This document shows positions 1-11,738 of a stretch of 64,000 bases of DNA, one piece after another (position 1 is the first letter of the stretch; each line of letters begins with the position of its first letter). The stretch comes from Lineus longissimus. Taxonomy: Eukaryota; Nemertea; Pilidiophora; Heteronemertea; Lineidae. The position numbers were made by a program, and so were the translations under genes. The stretch covers positions 2,358,501 through 2,422,500 of the forward strand of contig NC_088315.1 of assembly GCF_910592395.1 (NCBI RefSeq), in the 5' to 3' direction. The notes beneath the pieces are model-generated. The model was not told the origin of the DNA, did no database searches, and saw only the letters and a list, made by a program, of their open reading frames with translations.

Positions 1-3000
1 AGCGTAGCAGCGATATTGCTTCAAAGCAAAACTTAAGTCTGCACATAATTACTGGTATGCAGATGTGCCAGTGTTCGACAAAAAGACCCTGAACACTACT
101 GAGCAACACTAATTTACAATTGACATGAAAGAGTATACAGTTTGAGGGAAAGCCACATAACTATCAGGTATTTTCCCTCTGGACTGGTGACAATCGGACT
201 GGCCCGAAACTCTCATTATCGACCACTCCTCAGCGGAAATGAATCCAACAAAAAATGGGGTCATTGTATACAGTGGTACTGTATTACCCCGATGAGAAGC
301 ACTTTACTGATGTCCCCCACTCTCAGCTAAGATATTTGTGCGCGTACCGGTTTGTCTACGGGCTGAAGTTGACGATGTACTCCTGACGGAGCCATTGGGT
401 GCTTCGCCCGCTCATTGACCGAGGCATGGTGACCTGGAGACAGTGACCGGATTAGCACTAGCTGGTCGAAGGACACTTCACAGGGCGTCAATTCGCAACT
501 TCTCATCATTTTTAAGGCACGACCCATTCACGTGGACCAAGTTTTACCCACAAACCTACTCCTTACATAGCGTGGGGTACCAACCCACCGCAGATTCAGG
601 AGTGTGCAATGGTTTATGAATATCCTACACCCAATTGTGCTGCCCATTCGCAATAGGTTTAACCACCGTCATGAACCCCTGACATTGCCATCTCTCAGAC
701 AGTAACAGGCAATGGTGCAATCAGGCTGCAAATTTTTCCCAGAGGGGCGGGATAATGATTATTTCAGACCGATCAGAGTGTCACAAGTTCAGAGCAAAAT
801 CACCCGACAGTTACATGGAGTTGCATCAAAATGCAGACTCTTCATTTCATTTGTAAATAGGCATCGACTATTATTTTTGTTACATTCAATGGACCCAGTC
901 CTACAATCTCTGGAAGAGTCAAGTCTGCACATAATTACTCGTATGCAGATTTGCCCGCAAGGCAGAACAGACCTGAACATTGCCACTGCTTTAGGAGTGT
1001 AGCAACGATATTGCTTCAAAGCAAGAAATGAATCTGCACATATTTACTGGTATGCAGATAAGCCAGCAAGGCATCAAAACCTTCGTAAGCCCTTAATGAG
1101 CAACTAATTCATAAAATTACAAACAGGATTTATCTTGTAACTGTACTGCTCCAAAAAAAGAGCCAAGTCTGCACATAATTACTGGTATGCAGAAATGTCA
1201 TCGAGGCAGGCAAGACCTGAACACTGCCACTGCTTCACAAGCGTAGCAGTGATATTGCTTCAAAGCAAAACTTAAGTCTGCACATAATTACTGGTATGCA
1301 GATGTGCCAGTGTTCGACAAAAAGACCCTGAACACTACTGAGCAACACTAATTTACAATTGACATGAAAGAGTATACAGTTTGAGGGAAAGCCACATAAC
1401 TATCAGGTATTTTCCCTCTGGACTGGTGACAATCAGACTGGCCCGAAACTCTCATTATCGACCACTCCTCAGCGGAAATGAATCCAACAAAAAATGGGGT
1501 CATTGTATACAGTGGTACTGTATTACCCCGATGAGAAGCACTTTACTGATGTCCCCCACTCTCAGCTAAGATATTTGTGCGCGTACCGGTTTGTCTACGG
1601 GCTGAAGTTGACGATGTACTCCTGACGGAGCCATTGGGTGCTTCGCCCGCTCATTGACCGAGGCATGGTGACCTGGAGACAGTGACCGGATTAGCACTAG
1701 CTGGTCGAAGGACACTTCACAGGGCGTCAATTCGCAACTTCTCATCATTTTTAAGGCACGACCCATTCACGTGGACCAAGTTTTACCCACAAACCTACTC
1801 CTTACATAGCGTGGGGTACCAACCCACCGCAGATTCAGGAGTGTGCAATGGTTTATGAATATCCTACACCCAATTGTGCTGCCCATTCGCAATAGGTTTA
1901 ACCACCGTCATGAACCCCTGACATTGCCATCTCTCAGACAGTAACAGGCAATGGTGCAATCAGGCTGCAAATTTTTCCCAGAGGGGCGGGATAATGATTA
2001 TTTCAGACCGATCAGAGTGTCACAAGTTCAGAGCGAAATCACCCGACAGTTACATGGAGTTGCATCAAAATGCAGACTCTTCATTTCATTTGTAAATAGG
2101 CATCGACTATTATTTTTGTTACATTCAATGGACCCAGTCCTACAATCTCTGGAAGAGCCAAGTCTGCACATAATTACTCGTATGCAGATTTGCCCGCAAG
2201 GCAGAACAGACCTGAACATTGCCACTGCTTTAGGAGTGTAGCAACGATATTGCTTCAAAGCAAGAAATGAATCTGCACATATTTACTGGTATGCAGATAA
2301 GCCAGCAAGGCATCAAAACCTTCGTAAGCCCTCAATGAGCAACTAATTCATAAAATTACAAACAGGATTTATCTTGTAACTGTACTGCTCAAAAAAAAAG
2401 AGCCAAGTCTGCACATAATTACTGGTATGCAGATATGTCATCGAGGCAGGCAAGACCTGAACACTGCCACTGCTTCACAAGTGTAGCAGTGATATTGCTT
2501 CAAAGCAAAACTTAAGTCTGCACATAATTACTGGTATGCAGATGTGCCAGTGTTCGACAAAAAGACCCTGAACACTACTGAGCAACACTAATTTACAATT
2601 GACATGAAAGAGTATACAGTTTGAGGGAACGCCACATAACTATCAGGTATTTTCCCTCTGGACTGGTGACAATCAGACTGGCCCGAAACTCTCATTATCG
2701 ACCACTCCTCAGCGGAAATGAATCCAACAAAAAATGGGGTCATTGTATACAGTGGTACTGTATTACCCCGATGAGAAGCACTTTACTGATGTCCCCCACT
2801 CTCAGCTAAGATATTTGTGCGCGTACCGGTTTGTCTACGGGCTGAAGTTGACGATGTACTCCTGACGGAGCCATTGGGTGCTTCGCCCGCTCATTGACCG
2901 AGGCATGGTGACCTGGAGACAGTGACCGGATTAGCACTAGCTGGTCGAAGGACACTTCACAGGGCGTCAATTCGCAACTTCTCATCATTTTTAAGGCACG

Positions 3001-6000
3001 ACCCATTCACGTGGACCAAGTTTTACCCACAAACCTACTCCTTACATAGCGTGGGGTACCAACCCACCGCAGATTCAGGAGTGTGCAATGGTTTATGAAT
3101 ATCCTACACCCAATTGTGCTGCCCATTCGCAATAGGTTTAACCACCGTCATGAACCCCTGACATTGCCATCTCTCAGACAGTAACAGGCAATGGTGCAAT
3201 CAGGCTGCAAATTTTTCCCAGAGGGGCGGGATAATGATTATTTCAGACCGATCAGAGTGTCACAAGTTCAGAGCGAAATCACCCGACAGTTACATGGAGT
3301 TGCATCAAAATGCAGACTCTTCATTTCATTTGTAAATAGGCATCGACTATTATTTTTGTTACATTCAATGGACCCAGTCCTACAATCTCTGGAAGAGCCA
3401 AGTCTGCACATAATTACTCGTATGCAGATTTGCCCGCAAGGCAGAACAGACCTGAACATTGCCACTGCTTTAGGAGTGTAGCAACGATATTGCTTCAAAG
3501 CAAGAAATGAATCTGCACATATTTACTGGTATGCAGATAAGCCAGCAAGGCATCAAAACCTTCGTAAGCCCTCAATGAGCAACTAATTCATAAAATTACA
3601 AACAGGATTTATCTTGTAACTGTACTGCTCAAAAAAAAAGAGCCAAGTCTGCACATAATTACTGGTATGCAGATATGTCATCGAGGCAGGCAAGACCTGA
3701 ACACTGCCACTGCTTCACAAGTGTAGCAGTGATATTGCTTCAAAGCAAAACTTAAGTCTGCACATAATTACTGGTATGCAGATGTGCCAGTGTTCGACAA
3801 AAAGACCCTGAACACTACTGAGCAACACTAATTTACAATTGACATGAAAGAGTATACAGTTTGAGGGAAAGCCACATAACTATCAGGTATTTTCCCTCTG
3901 GACTGGTGACAATCAGACTGGCCCGAAACTCTCATTATCGACCACTCCTCAGCGGAAATGAATCCAACAAAAAATGGGGTCATTGTATACAGTGGTACTG
4001 TATTACCCCGATGAGAAGCACTTTACTGATGTCCCCCACTCTCAGCTAAGATATTTGTGCGCGTACCGGTTTGTCTACGGGCTGAAGTTGACGATGTACT
4101 CCTGACGGAGCCATTGGGTGCTTCGCCCGCTCATTGACCGAGGCATGGTGACCTGGAGACAGTGACCGGATTAGCACTAGCTGGTCGAAGGACACTTCAC
4201 AGGGCGTCAATTCGCAACTTCTCATCATTTTTAAGGCACGACCCATTCACGTGGACCAAGTTTTACCCACAAACCTACTCCTTACATAGCGTGGGGTACC
4301 AACCCACCGCAGATTCAGGAGTGTGCAATGGTTTATGAATATCCTACACCCAATTGTGCTGCCCATTCGCAATAGGTTTAACCACCGTCATGAACCCCTG
4401 ACATTGCCATCTCTCAGACAGTAACAGGCAATGGTGCAATCAGGCTGCAAATTTTTCCCAGAGGGGCAGGATAATGATTATTTCAGACCGATCAGAGTGT
4501 CACAAGTTCAGAGCGAAATCACCCGACAGTTACATGGAGTTGCATCAAAATGCAGACTCTTCATTTCATTTGTAAATAGGCATCGACTATTATTTTTGTT
4601 ACATTCAATGGACCCAGTCCTACAATCTCTGGAAGAGCCAAGTCTGCACATAATTACTCGTATGCAGATTTGCCCGCAAGGCAGAACAGACCTGAACATT
4701 GCCACTGCTTTAGAAGTGTAGCAACGATATTGCTTCAAAGCAAGAAATGAATCTGCACATATTTACTGGTATGCAGATAAGCCAGCAAGGCATCAAAACC
4801 TTCGTAAGCCCTCAATGAGCAACTAATTCATAAAATTACAAACAGGATTTATCTTGTAACTGTACTGCTCAAAAAAAAAGAGCCAAGTCTGCACATAATT
4901 ACTGGTATGCAGATATGTCATCGAGGCAGGCAAGACCTGAACACTGCCACTGCTTCACAAGTGTAGCAGTGATATTGCTTCAAAGCAAAACTTAAGTCTG
5001 CACATAATTACTGGTATGCAGATGTGCCAGTGTTCGACAAAAAGACCCTGAACACTACTGAGCAACACTAATTTACAATTGACATGAAAGAGTATACAGT
5101 TTGAGGGAAAGCCACATAACTATCAGGTATTTTCCCTCTGGACTGGTGACAATCAGACTGGCCCAAAACTCTCATTATCGACCACCCCTCAGCGGAAATG
5201 AATCCAACAAAAAATGGGGTCATTGTATACAGTGGTACTGTATTACCCCGATGAGAAGCACTTTACTGATGTCCCCCACTCTCAGCTAAGATATTTGTGC
5301 GCGTACCGGTTTGTCTACGGGCTGAAGTTGACGATGTACTCCTGACGGAGCCATTGGGTGCTTCGCCCGCTCATTGACCGAGGCATGGTGACCTGGAGAC
5401 AGTGACCGGATTAGCACTAGCTGGTCGAAGGACACTTCACAGGGCGTCAATTCGCAACTTCTCATCATTTTTAAGGCACGACCCATTCACGTGGACCAAG
5501 TTTTACCCACAAACCTACTCCTTACATAGCGTGGGGTACCAACCCACCGCAGATTCAGGAGTGTGCAATGGTTTATGAATATCCTACACCCAATTGTGCT
5601 GCCCATTCGCAATAGGTTTAACCACCGTCATGAACCCCTGACATTGCCATCTCTCAGACAGTAACAGGCAATGGTGCAATCAGGCTGCAAATTTTTCCCA
5701 GAGGGGCGGGATAATGATTATTTCAGACCGATCAGAGTGTCACAAGTTCAGAGCAAAATCACCCGACAGTTACATGGAGTTGCATCAAAATGCAGACTCT
5801 TCATTTCATTTGTAAATAGGCATCGACTATTATTTTTGTTACATTCAATGGACCCAGTCCTACAATCTCTGGAAGAGCCAAGTCTGCACATAATTACTCG
5901 TATGCAGATTTGCCCGCAAGGCAGAACAGACCTGAACATTGCCACTGCTTTAGGAGTGTAGCAACGATATTGCTTCAAAGCAAGAAATGAATCTCCACAT

Positions 6001-6256
6001 ATTTACTGGTATGCAGATAAGCCAGCAAGGCATCAAAACCTTCGTAAGCCCTTAATGAGCAACTAATTCATAAAATTACAAACAGGATTTATCTTGCAAC
6101 TGTACTGCTCCAAAAAAAAGAGCCAAGTCTGCACATATTTACTGGTATGCAGATATGTCATCGAGGCAGGCAAGACCTGAACACTGCCACTGCTTCGCAA
6201 GTGTAGCAGTGATATTGCTTCAGTTCAAAGCAAAAGTCTGCACATAATTACTGGTC
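1..6256. repeat. Satellite array, five ~1.24 kb tandem units
   Basis: Five head-to-tail copies begin at about 1, 1240, 2480, 3720 and 4960, with unit lengths of 1239 or 1240 bases. They are followed by a ~57-base partial copy ending near 6256. Copies differ at only scattered single bases and in the length of an A-run (for example near 1150 and 2390), so the array is young or strongly homogenised. The left end lies outside the window. Short open frames of 62 to 96 codons recur in every unit on both strands. They are identical only because the DNA is identical, and none resembles a known protein. I looked for 5S rRNA, spliceosomal snRNA, tRNA A/B boxes and histone 3' hairpins in the unit and found none. 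The unit is best called an unclassified satellite. Confidence 0.95.
921..1306. repeat. Nested sub-repeats with hairpin core inside each satellite unit
   Basis: Within each 1.24 kb unit a core built on TCTGCA, about 14 spacer bases and TGCAGA occurs four times. In the first unit these lie at 38-63, 924-949, 1033-1058 and 1168-1193, and the core recurs at 1277 in the next unit. Spacings are 886, 109, 135 and 109 bases. The flanking bases are also shared: a CTGAACAnTGCCACTGCTT block, then TTGCTTCAAAGCAA, itself a near-perfect inverted repeat. The satellite is therefore a higher-order repeat: short ~110 bp monomers plus a ~780 bp insert, amplified together. Confidence 0.85.
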
Positions 6257-7296
6257 AACCAACGAGAGTCACTAAAAGACATTTAACAATGAAATGGTCC
6301 ATTATGAGCCATGGAGGACATTGCAAACGATTTCATCAAATTCCAGTTCTGGACATCTATTGGGATTATGCTATCCACACCACACCTTGAATTTTCCGGC
6401 TCCGGCTGGTTCAAGCAAAGAAACTGGAGACACCGTCAATCATCAACCATAGATGATGCCTTTTCCAGTAAGAATGGTAGGGGTCCTATCGTGATGAGCC
6501 GATCCCAATGAAATCCACAGTTGTCGAAATCCACAGAAATTTAGACTTGTAACTCTTGGCTGATGTGATCCTAGTCCATGCCCAGCTTGTTTACGACAGG
6601 GAAGTCATGTCATGGTCCTCCAGCAGCTTCAATTACCTCGTTTTTTCTAGAGGAGGTGCTGAAAATGACAATGGTTTTCATCTATTTAGCTCTAGATTTT
6701 GACAACATCTTTAAAGTAAGACAGACTTGACTGTTCTAGAAAAAAACACCAAAAAGTGCCTCTTCTTACTCACAAATTTGGGTTAAAATCAGGAGTTCTT
6801 GGTACCAACAGCATTGCTGTATGTGGTACGCCTCGAAAATGCTCTAATAAGCAATAGCCCATTAACAGTGGTTTCACTTCCAGCAAGTGCCTGGTAAGGG
6901 CAATGTGTATTCCATTAGAATGTCGCTGAAGATGTAATTTTTTGCACCAGATCTTTTCACCTGGAGCAACCTGGTAAGTACGAACAAAGAGAAACCACAG
7001 CTTTGCTCAAAATAACCAAACTACTGGTTTCTGGCCTCGATTGATCCATTTCCTTCATTCATGACTTTTACAAGACCTCATATCACAAGATATCACTGTG
7101 TTAGACCAAATGCTTGAATCACTTAGCTCTCTGGTTGTGACTTAGTCCTCAAACGAGCAAGTTTTGACACCAGGAAATTATATTCAAACACCACAGACTA
7201 TCTTTCTGTGCAACAATGTCATCAGGAGGATGATAGCTGCAGTTAAAGTGGGGTACTCCCCAAGTTTGCTTTGGCAATCACCTGATTTGAATGATG
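6257..7296. other. Non-coding spacer right of the satellite
   Basis: No gene is recognised here. Open frames are short and lack homology I can see. Two very short plus-strand segments near 6884-6893 and 6960-6982 are flanked by acceptor-like and donor-like bases. The segments are too short to call exons without transcript data. Confidence 0.5.
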
Positions 7297-7440
7297 TACA
7301 CTGGAACCCCCCTTAGCAGACACCTCTCTATTAAGGACACAAGTTTTTGTCCCAAAGTGGTTGCTTCCATTCAGTTTGACCTCTAATCAGGACACCTCTC
7401 TATTCAGGACAGCACTATGGGTGTCCTAATAGACCCACAT
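7297..7440 (+). mobile_element. Truncated pogo/Tigger-like MITE fragment
   Basis: From a TA dinucleotide the sequence begins CACTGGAACCCCCC and continues with ACACCTCTCTATTAAGGACA. A second sub-terminal copy (ACACCTCTCTATTCAGGACA) lies near 7391-7410, and the inverted form TGTCCTAATAGA near 7422-7433. Terminal motifs of this kind are typical of short pogo/Tigger-related elements scattered through marine invertebrate genomes. The expected outer right end (a reverse complement of CACTGGAACC) is missing, so the copy is truncated or diverged. The family assignment comes from motif memory, not a search. Confidence 0.5.
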
Positions 7441-8608
7441 AACAACCGCTCTGCTCCCTTGAAGTCAATAGCATCAGGACATCTTTTGGTGGTTGTAGTT
7501 TACTCTGGAATATTTTCCGCCAGGAAGTTGCCATCATTACAGTCATGTGTAATTTATATGCACACTGGTTCACATTGTACACCAACCTTATATCCTTTGA
7601 TTGCTTGTTCTTGCAATGACATCGTAGATTCCTCCATCCTTGTCTCCAGTCAGAATGCGGTCAACCAATTCCATTGAGACGTTGGTAGTGGTATGACCGA
7701 TGCCGCTCCAACCCTAAGGAGGTGGACTGTTCTTAGCTTGTTTACCAGTACGACCTGTACAATTGTCCAGTCTGGATCATCAGGTGGAGGCGCTGGAAAG
7801 GACCACAGTTATCTTTTAAGGTTTTATTCAGAATAAATCCACACAGGTAGTTATTCATCTTCCAACGGTGAAGACACTTGGCCAATACAAAGCTGTGTTA
7901 GAAACAACTGACATCAGCTGCCACTGGCATTAATCACTTGTGTAAAGTGCAACACTGACAGCCATCACCTCTCCTCACAATTAGGTCAGTAAATATGTTA
8001 CATAGATCAACCAGAATAAAATGTTCACATCTATCGTTGTTGTCGTCATCCATTGTCTTGTGTCTAATTTTGGCCAACCTACACTACTTACACCGCTATA
8101 TCTCTAGTCGATACACCATCATCTCTTGCTGTTTTTCAACACAAGACATCATGGACAGATGTACCAATGGGATGAAGCACTCAATGCCATCTCCAGGGTT
8201 GGCTGTCGGAGGTGATCTGCTGATTAGCAGACTTGTTCATTATCTCGGCAGGAATCAAGATTTTGTTCATGTCGGTCAAGTGCAGAGACAAGAATTTCAC
8301 TCCAAGCTCGCATGGGTCTGCAGATATGGCAGTACATTTCTTATTCACAAAACTATGCCGTACTGCTCATAAAACTTACGGCAAATCTTGTTAGACTCAG
8401 ATTGATTAAAAAGGCGAGCATGTCATCACAGGCTCAAGAAAATATCACTTCATATGTCCAATGAAGAACTCATGGGAGACCATTATCACTTCATATGTCC
8501 AATCAAGAACACTGAAGTCCAACTCTTTTTAGGCCTACATCTTTCCGACTAAATTAAGGTTGTACAAAGAAAATTTACCTTACCATAAATATTTGCGCCT
8601 TCAGCAGT
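7441..8608. other. Spacer, includes a 27 bp direct repeat
   Basis: There is no recognised gene. A 125-codon plus-strand frame (7995-8372) resembles nothing I know. Two 27-base copies of a segment starting TATCACTTCATATGTCCAAT lie at 8443-8469 and 8484-8510 with one mismatch. A possible minus-strand terminal exon near 8224-8317 is discussed in the findings. Confidence 0.5.
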
Positions 8609-8984
8609 GCCTCCCTCTTCAGAATCGGTGCAACCAAGTATAGACAGTTACGACAGAGACTCCCATGTTTCTATGCTGCATTCCTCCATCTCATCTTTCT
8701 TGGCCTCCCTCTTCAGAATCGGTGCAACCAAGTATAGACAGTTACGACAGAGACTCCCATGTTTCTATGATGCATTCCTCCATCTCATCTTTCTTGGCCT
8801 CCCTCTTCAGAATCGGTGCAACCAAGTATAGACAGTTACGACAGAGACTCCCATGTTTCTATGATGCATTCCTCCATCTCATCTTTCTTGGCCTCCCTCT
8901 TCAGAATCGGTGCAACCAAGTATAGACAGTTACAACAGAGACTCCCATGTTTCTATGCTGCATTCCTCCATCTCATCTTTCTTG
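8609..8984. repeat. Minisatellite, four copies of a 94 bp unit
   Basis: Four tandem 94-base units start at 8609, 8703, 8797 and 8891, with only a few substitutions between them. Each contains CCTCCCTCTTCAGAATCGG. Because 94 is not a multiple of three, three overlapping plus-strand frames of 66 to 86 codons run through it. They are a by-product of the repeat, not genes. On the minus strand every frame is stopped within each unit. Confidence 0.93.
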
Positions 8985-9692
8985 AAACCATCACACTGAA
9001 AAATAACTTGGGATAATTAGAACATTGCTTAAATTTGTAACCAACCTCAGAGCTATTACTGATTCTTGGCATTTCCCCAACATCTTGAAATGTACATCAT
9101 CTCCTCTACCATTTTTCAATTTCTGAAGGCTAAATCAATCAACACACAGCATCTTCATAATTTGTCACATTACTTGATTTCTATTTACTGTTGAATGCAG
9201 TCAAAGTCTTTTGGGTTGTGGTTGCATGGTTTCAAGAAAGATGAAATTGAGAGATGCATTTAAAAACAGAGAGTCCGTATTATTTGTCTTCAATTCCACA
9301 CAGATCCTGAAGAGGCAGAGAATTGATAAAGAAAGGGCCTTGTCTAGCACCTCTTTGGTTATGAACAACTGTGTGAAAATGGACTTGTCTTAAAAAAATA
9401 AACTGAATCAGGTCAGCCAAGTTTCGAATTAGTTGTCAATTGAATAAAACTGAGCCATCATGACAACCACGGGTACTCACCTGGAAATTCTGGAAATTCT
9501 AGTATTTCCAGAAAGCGATTCCCTAAGTATTTCTTGGCTTAGTTGCTGCAACCTTGGCTGGGATCTTCCTCCGGGCAAAGCTTCCTCTGCAACTGCCCTT
9601 TAAGACAAACACCACAGTTGGTTGTTTCATTGCTGTGAAATCAATAATATTTTCATGGTCAAATTTCAAATGTGGTTTCTTCATGATGGGGT
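8985..9692. other. Spacer without a supported gene
   Basis: No recognised gene or repeat. One minus-strand segment (about 9481-9597) is open in a single frame and ends at a strong donor (CAG followed by GTGAGTA). It is discussed as a weak exon candidate in the findings. Confidence 0.4.
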
Positions 9693-9714
9693 GGGGGGGG
9701 GGGGGGGCGCCCCC
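9693..9714. repeat. Poly-G run joined to a GC palindrome
   Basis: Fifteen consecutive G (9693-9707) run directly into C-G-C-C-C-C-C, so 9703-9714 forms the perfect 12-base palindrome GGGGGCGCCCCC. Such a tract can form G-quadruplex or hairpin structures and is prone to length error in assembly. Confidence 0.8.
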
Positions 9715-10599
9715 TTCCTTGTATCGGCAGCGGTAGTATGGATGAAGTACACATACACAGCAAATGCACAGAATCCTTGAATGATGGACAGCAAAGTAGA
9801 ATATTTTACTGCTGCAAATTCCAAATATGACACACCTAAAGATCGATGGAAAACAAAAAATACGGATTTTACTACTTACATGAATCATTGTGTTCTGTAA
9901 AATTCCCTCACTGTTTACTCCTCGAATGAGATGGGCCATTTCATGGCAGCCATTTTTGCCCTTCATGATGTACAAGATGTACATGATGTACATGATGGCC
10001 GAGGAAAATGAAGAGGGGAGAAGCTCGCGGAAAATCGTTGTAAATGGCCGAATTCAAGCTGCAAACCAAAAGGAAGGACTTATATTGACGAATGAAAAAT
10101 TCTATTTACTACTTTTCTTAGTTTCGAGCTGTCAAATAGTCTGATTCATGATTGAAAACATCGATGAAATCATCATGACAGTGCATCGGAAACAATGTAT
10201 TGTTCTATCATAGACGCAGCGTGCGCCGAAGTTTCCGAATTCAAAGTCCAATTCCACGCACTCATGTTATAACTCCTATCACAATATTGGGTTCTGCAGA
10301 TGTAAAATTGCTCTTAGAACCTGAAAATCATGATCATTTGTGCTCATTCATTAGGATGATGAAGGATTAGATCGGTGTTTCAAAACCGATTTTTCTTTTC
10401 TCCGAGCTGCGAAGTTGCGCATTGAAAATTTTGCGCAAAACATCGCACTAACTTCGCCAACTAAAATAATAGTGAACATGTCGACTTAAATCAAATAAAA
10501 GCGATCCTTCACGATCAGGAGATCATAAAGAAGAAATTGGACATAAAATTGATGTTACTTACCAACAAAAACTGTGTTTTAAGGACAAAAAATTTTCAC
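9715..10599. other. Spacer with weak start-exon candidates on both strands
   Basis: No recognised gene. Near 9966-10005 an ATGTACATGATG-rich short repeat separates two opposed ATG-starting frames. The minus one (9966 down to 9880) ends at a strong donor, GTAAGT. The plus one (about 9995-10141) has 48 codons. Neither matches a family I know. Confidence 0.35.
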
Positions 10600-11050
10600 G
10601 AAATTTCATAACTTTGCCAAATGTCTGTCGTCTGCGGCCACATGCACACGTGCGGGATTCGCGGGGATTCGCGGGAGTCACGTGGGATGGGCAATACATC
10701 AAATTTGCCCAAACATGGCTCTTTGGCGGGGTGTTGGGTCAAATCCTCGTATCCTCAAAAAGGTGTTTTTGGCTTTACAAACCCAATAAATTGCTCCTAA
10801 AATTGACCATGGAGATAAAATTATGAAGACATTGGCATAAATACTGCATTGAACCTGTCTTTTTGGTTTTGGAGTTTGTTTTAATTCCCCACCCGCACAC
10901 CTGCCACCCACCCCGTTGGGCGGGTTCATTATCTCCGTCATCGTAATCGGGAAAGCTGTGAAAAACGGCCAGGAGCCGTCGCAGCTATATGGTGTCGGGG
11001 CTCACAAAATATTAGCTCATCCTCTTCGTCTTGTGATGGCTTCAAATACT
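10600..11050. promoter_or_regulatory. CpG-richer block, possible promoter
   Basis: CG dinucleotides are visibly denser here than in the flanks (10640-10680 and 10960-11000). There is a CACGTG E-box near 10679 and a duplicated GGGATTCGCG. Short opposed open frames start inside it: plus from about 10620 (59 codons) and minus from 10941 (80 codons). Neither product is recognised. A promoter role is inference only. Confidence 0.3.
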
Positions 11051-11305
11051 GGGAGGTGACAGCAGACAGAACAGGGAGCAAGAAAGGTTCAAAGACAACC
11101 TAAAATGTTGGGAGTCGAAAATATTCGCATTCAACCGGGGCATTCAGTGGGCGACCGAAGACATTTGATGATGGGTTGAGGTGTTGATAGGTGACAGAGG
11201 ACAGTCGAGGACATTCACAGGCTAAGACGTTTTGTAATGGCTAGAGGTGGAGGGTATTTTTTATTCGGTGGCGACAGAAGTCGTTCAGATGTGATTTCTG
11301 CTGTC

Positions 11306-11326
11306 GGGGGGGGGGGGGGGGGGGGG
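11306..11326. repeat. Poly-G tract of 21 bases
   Basis: An uninterrupted run of 21 G. True length is uncertain because such runs slip during replication and sequencing. Confidence 0.85.
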
Positions 11327-11680
11327 AACCAAAGAAGCTAGAGGATATTAGCACTGCATTAGTTGTGGTTAAAGGCTCTATGAGACAATTTTTCCGTCAC
11401 AGTTTGCCTCACATTTAAAGTCGTGTCCCTTTCTTATCATTACTAAACGACAATTGTACATATTGTACTACGTGTACCCTTGCAGTTGTATCAAATAGTA
11501 GTCATGTTGGGTGTATGGCAATGGTTGTTTTTGCTTCCTTAATTTTGTAACTATTTTACAAAAAGTTGAAATTCATTCAGAAAAATGAATGCTTATCAAA
11601 CTAAGATCGATCCATGAAAGATTTCTGATTGTCCAAATATAACTATGATTGTTATAGCTGCGACAGCTACTGCTATCACA

Positions 11681-11738
11681 TTGGTTGTGACATGGTCTCA
11701 TTGGTTGTGACATGGTCTCATTGGTTGTGACATGGCCT
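11681..11738. repeat. Three tandem copies of a 20 bp unit
   Basis: The unit TTGGTTGTGACATGGTCTCA is repeated three times in a row, the last copy with one change near its end. Confidence 0.9.

Noticed and set aside
301-760. The GC-richer part of the satellite unit as a possible 5S rRNA, snRNA or tRNA gene
   Set aside because: No 5S internal control, no snRNA signature blocks and no A/B box pair at tRNA spacing.
142-5978. Recurring open frames of 62, 66, 76 and 96 codons in the satellite units
   Set aside because: They overlap on opposite strands, several begin at non-ATG codons, and they persist only because the DNA copies are nearly identical. No known domain.
8607-9016. Three overlapping 66-86 codon plus-strand frames
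   Set aside because: They are the 94 bp minisatellite read in rotating frames.
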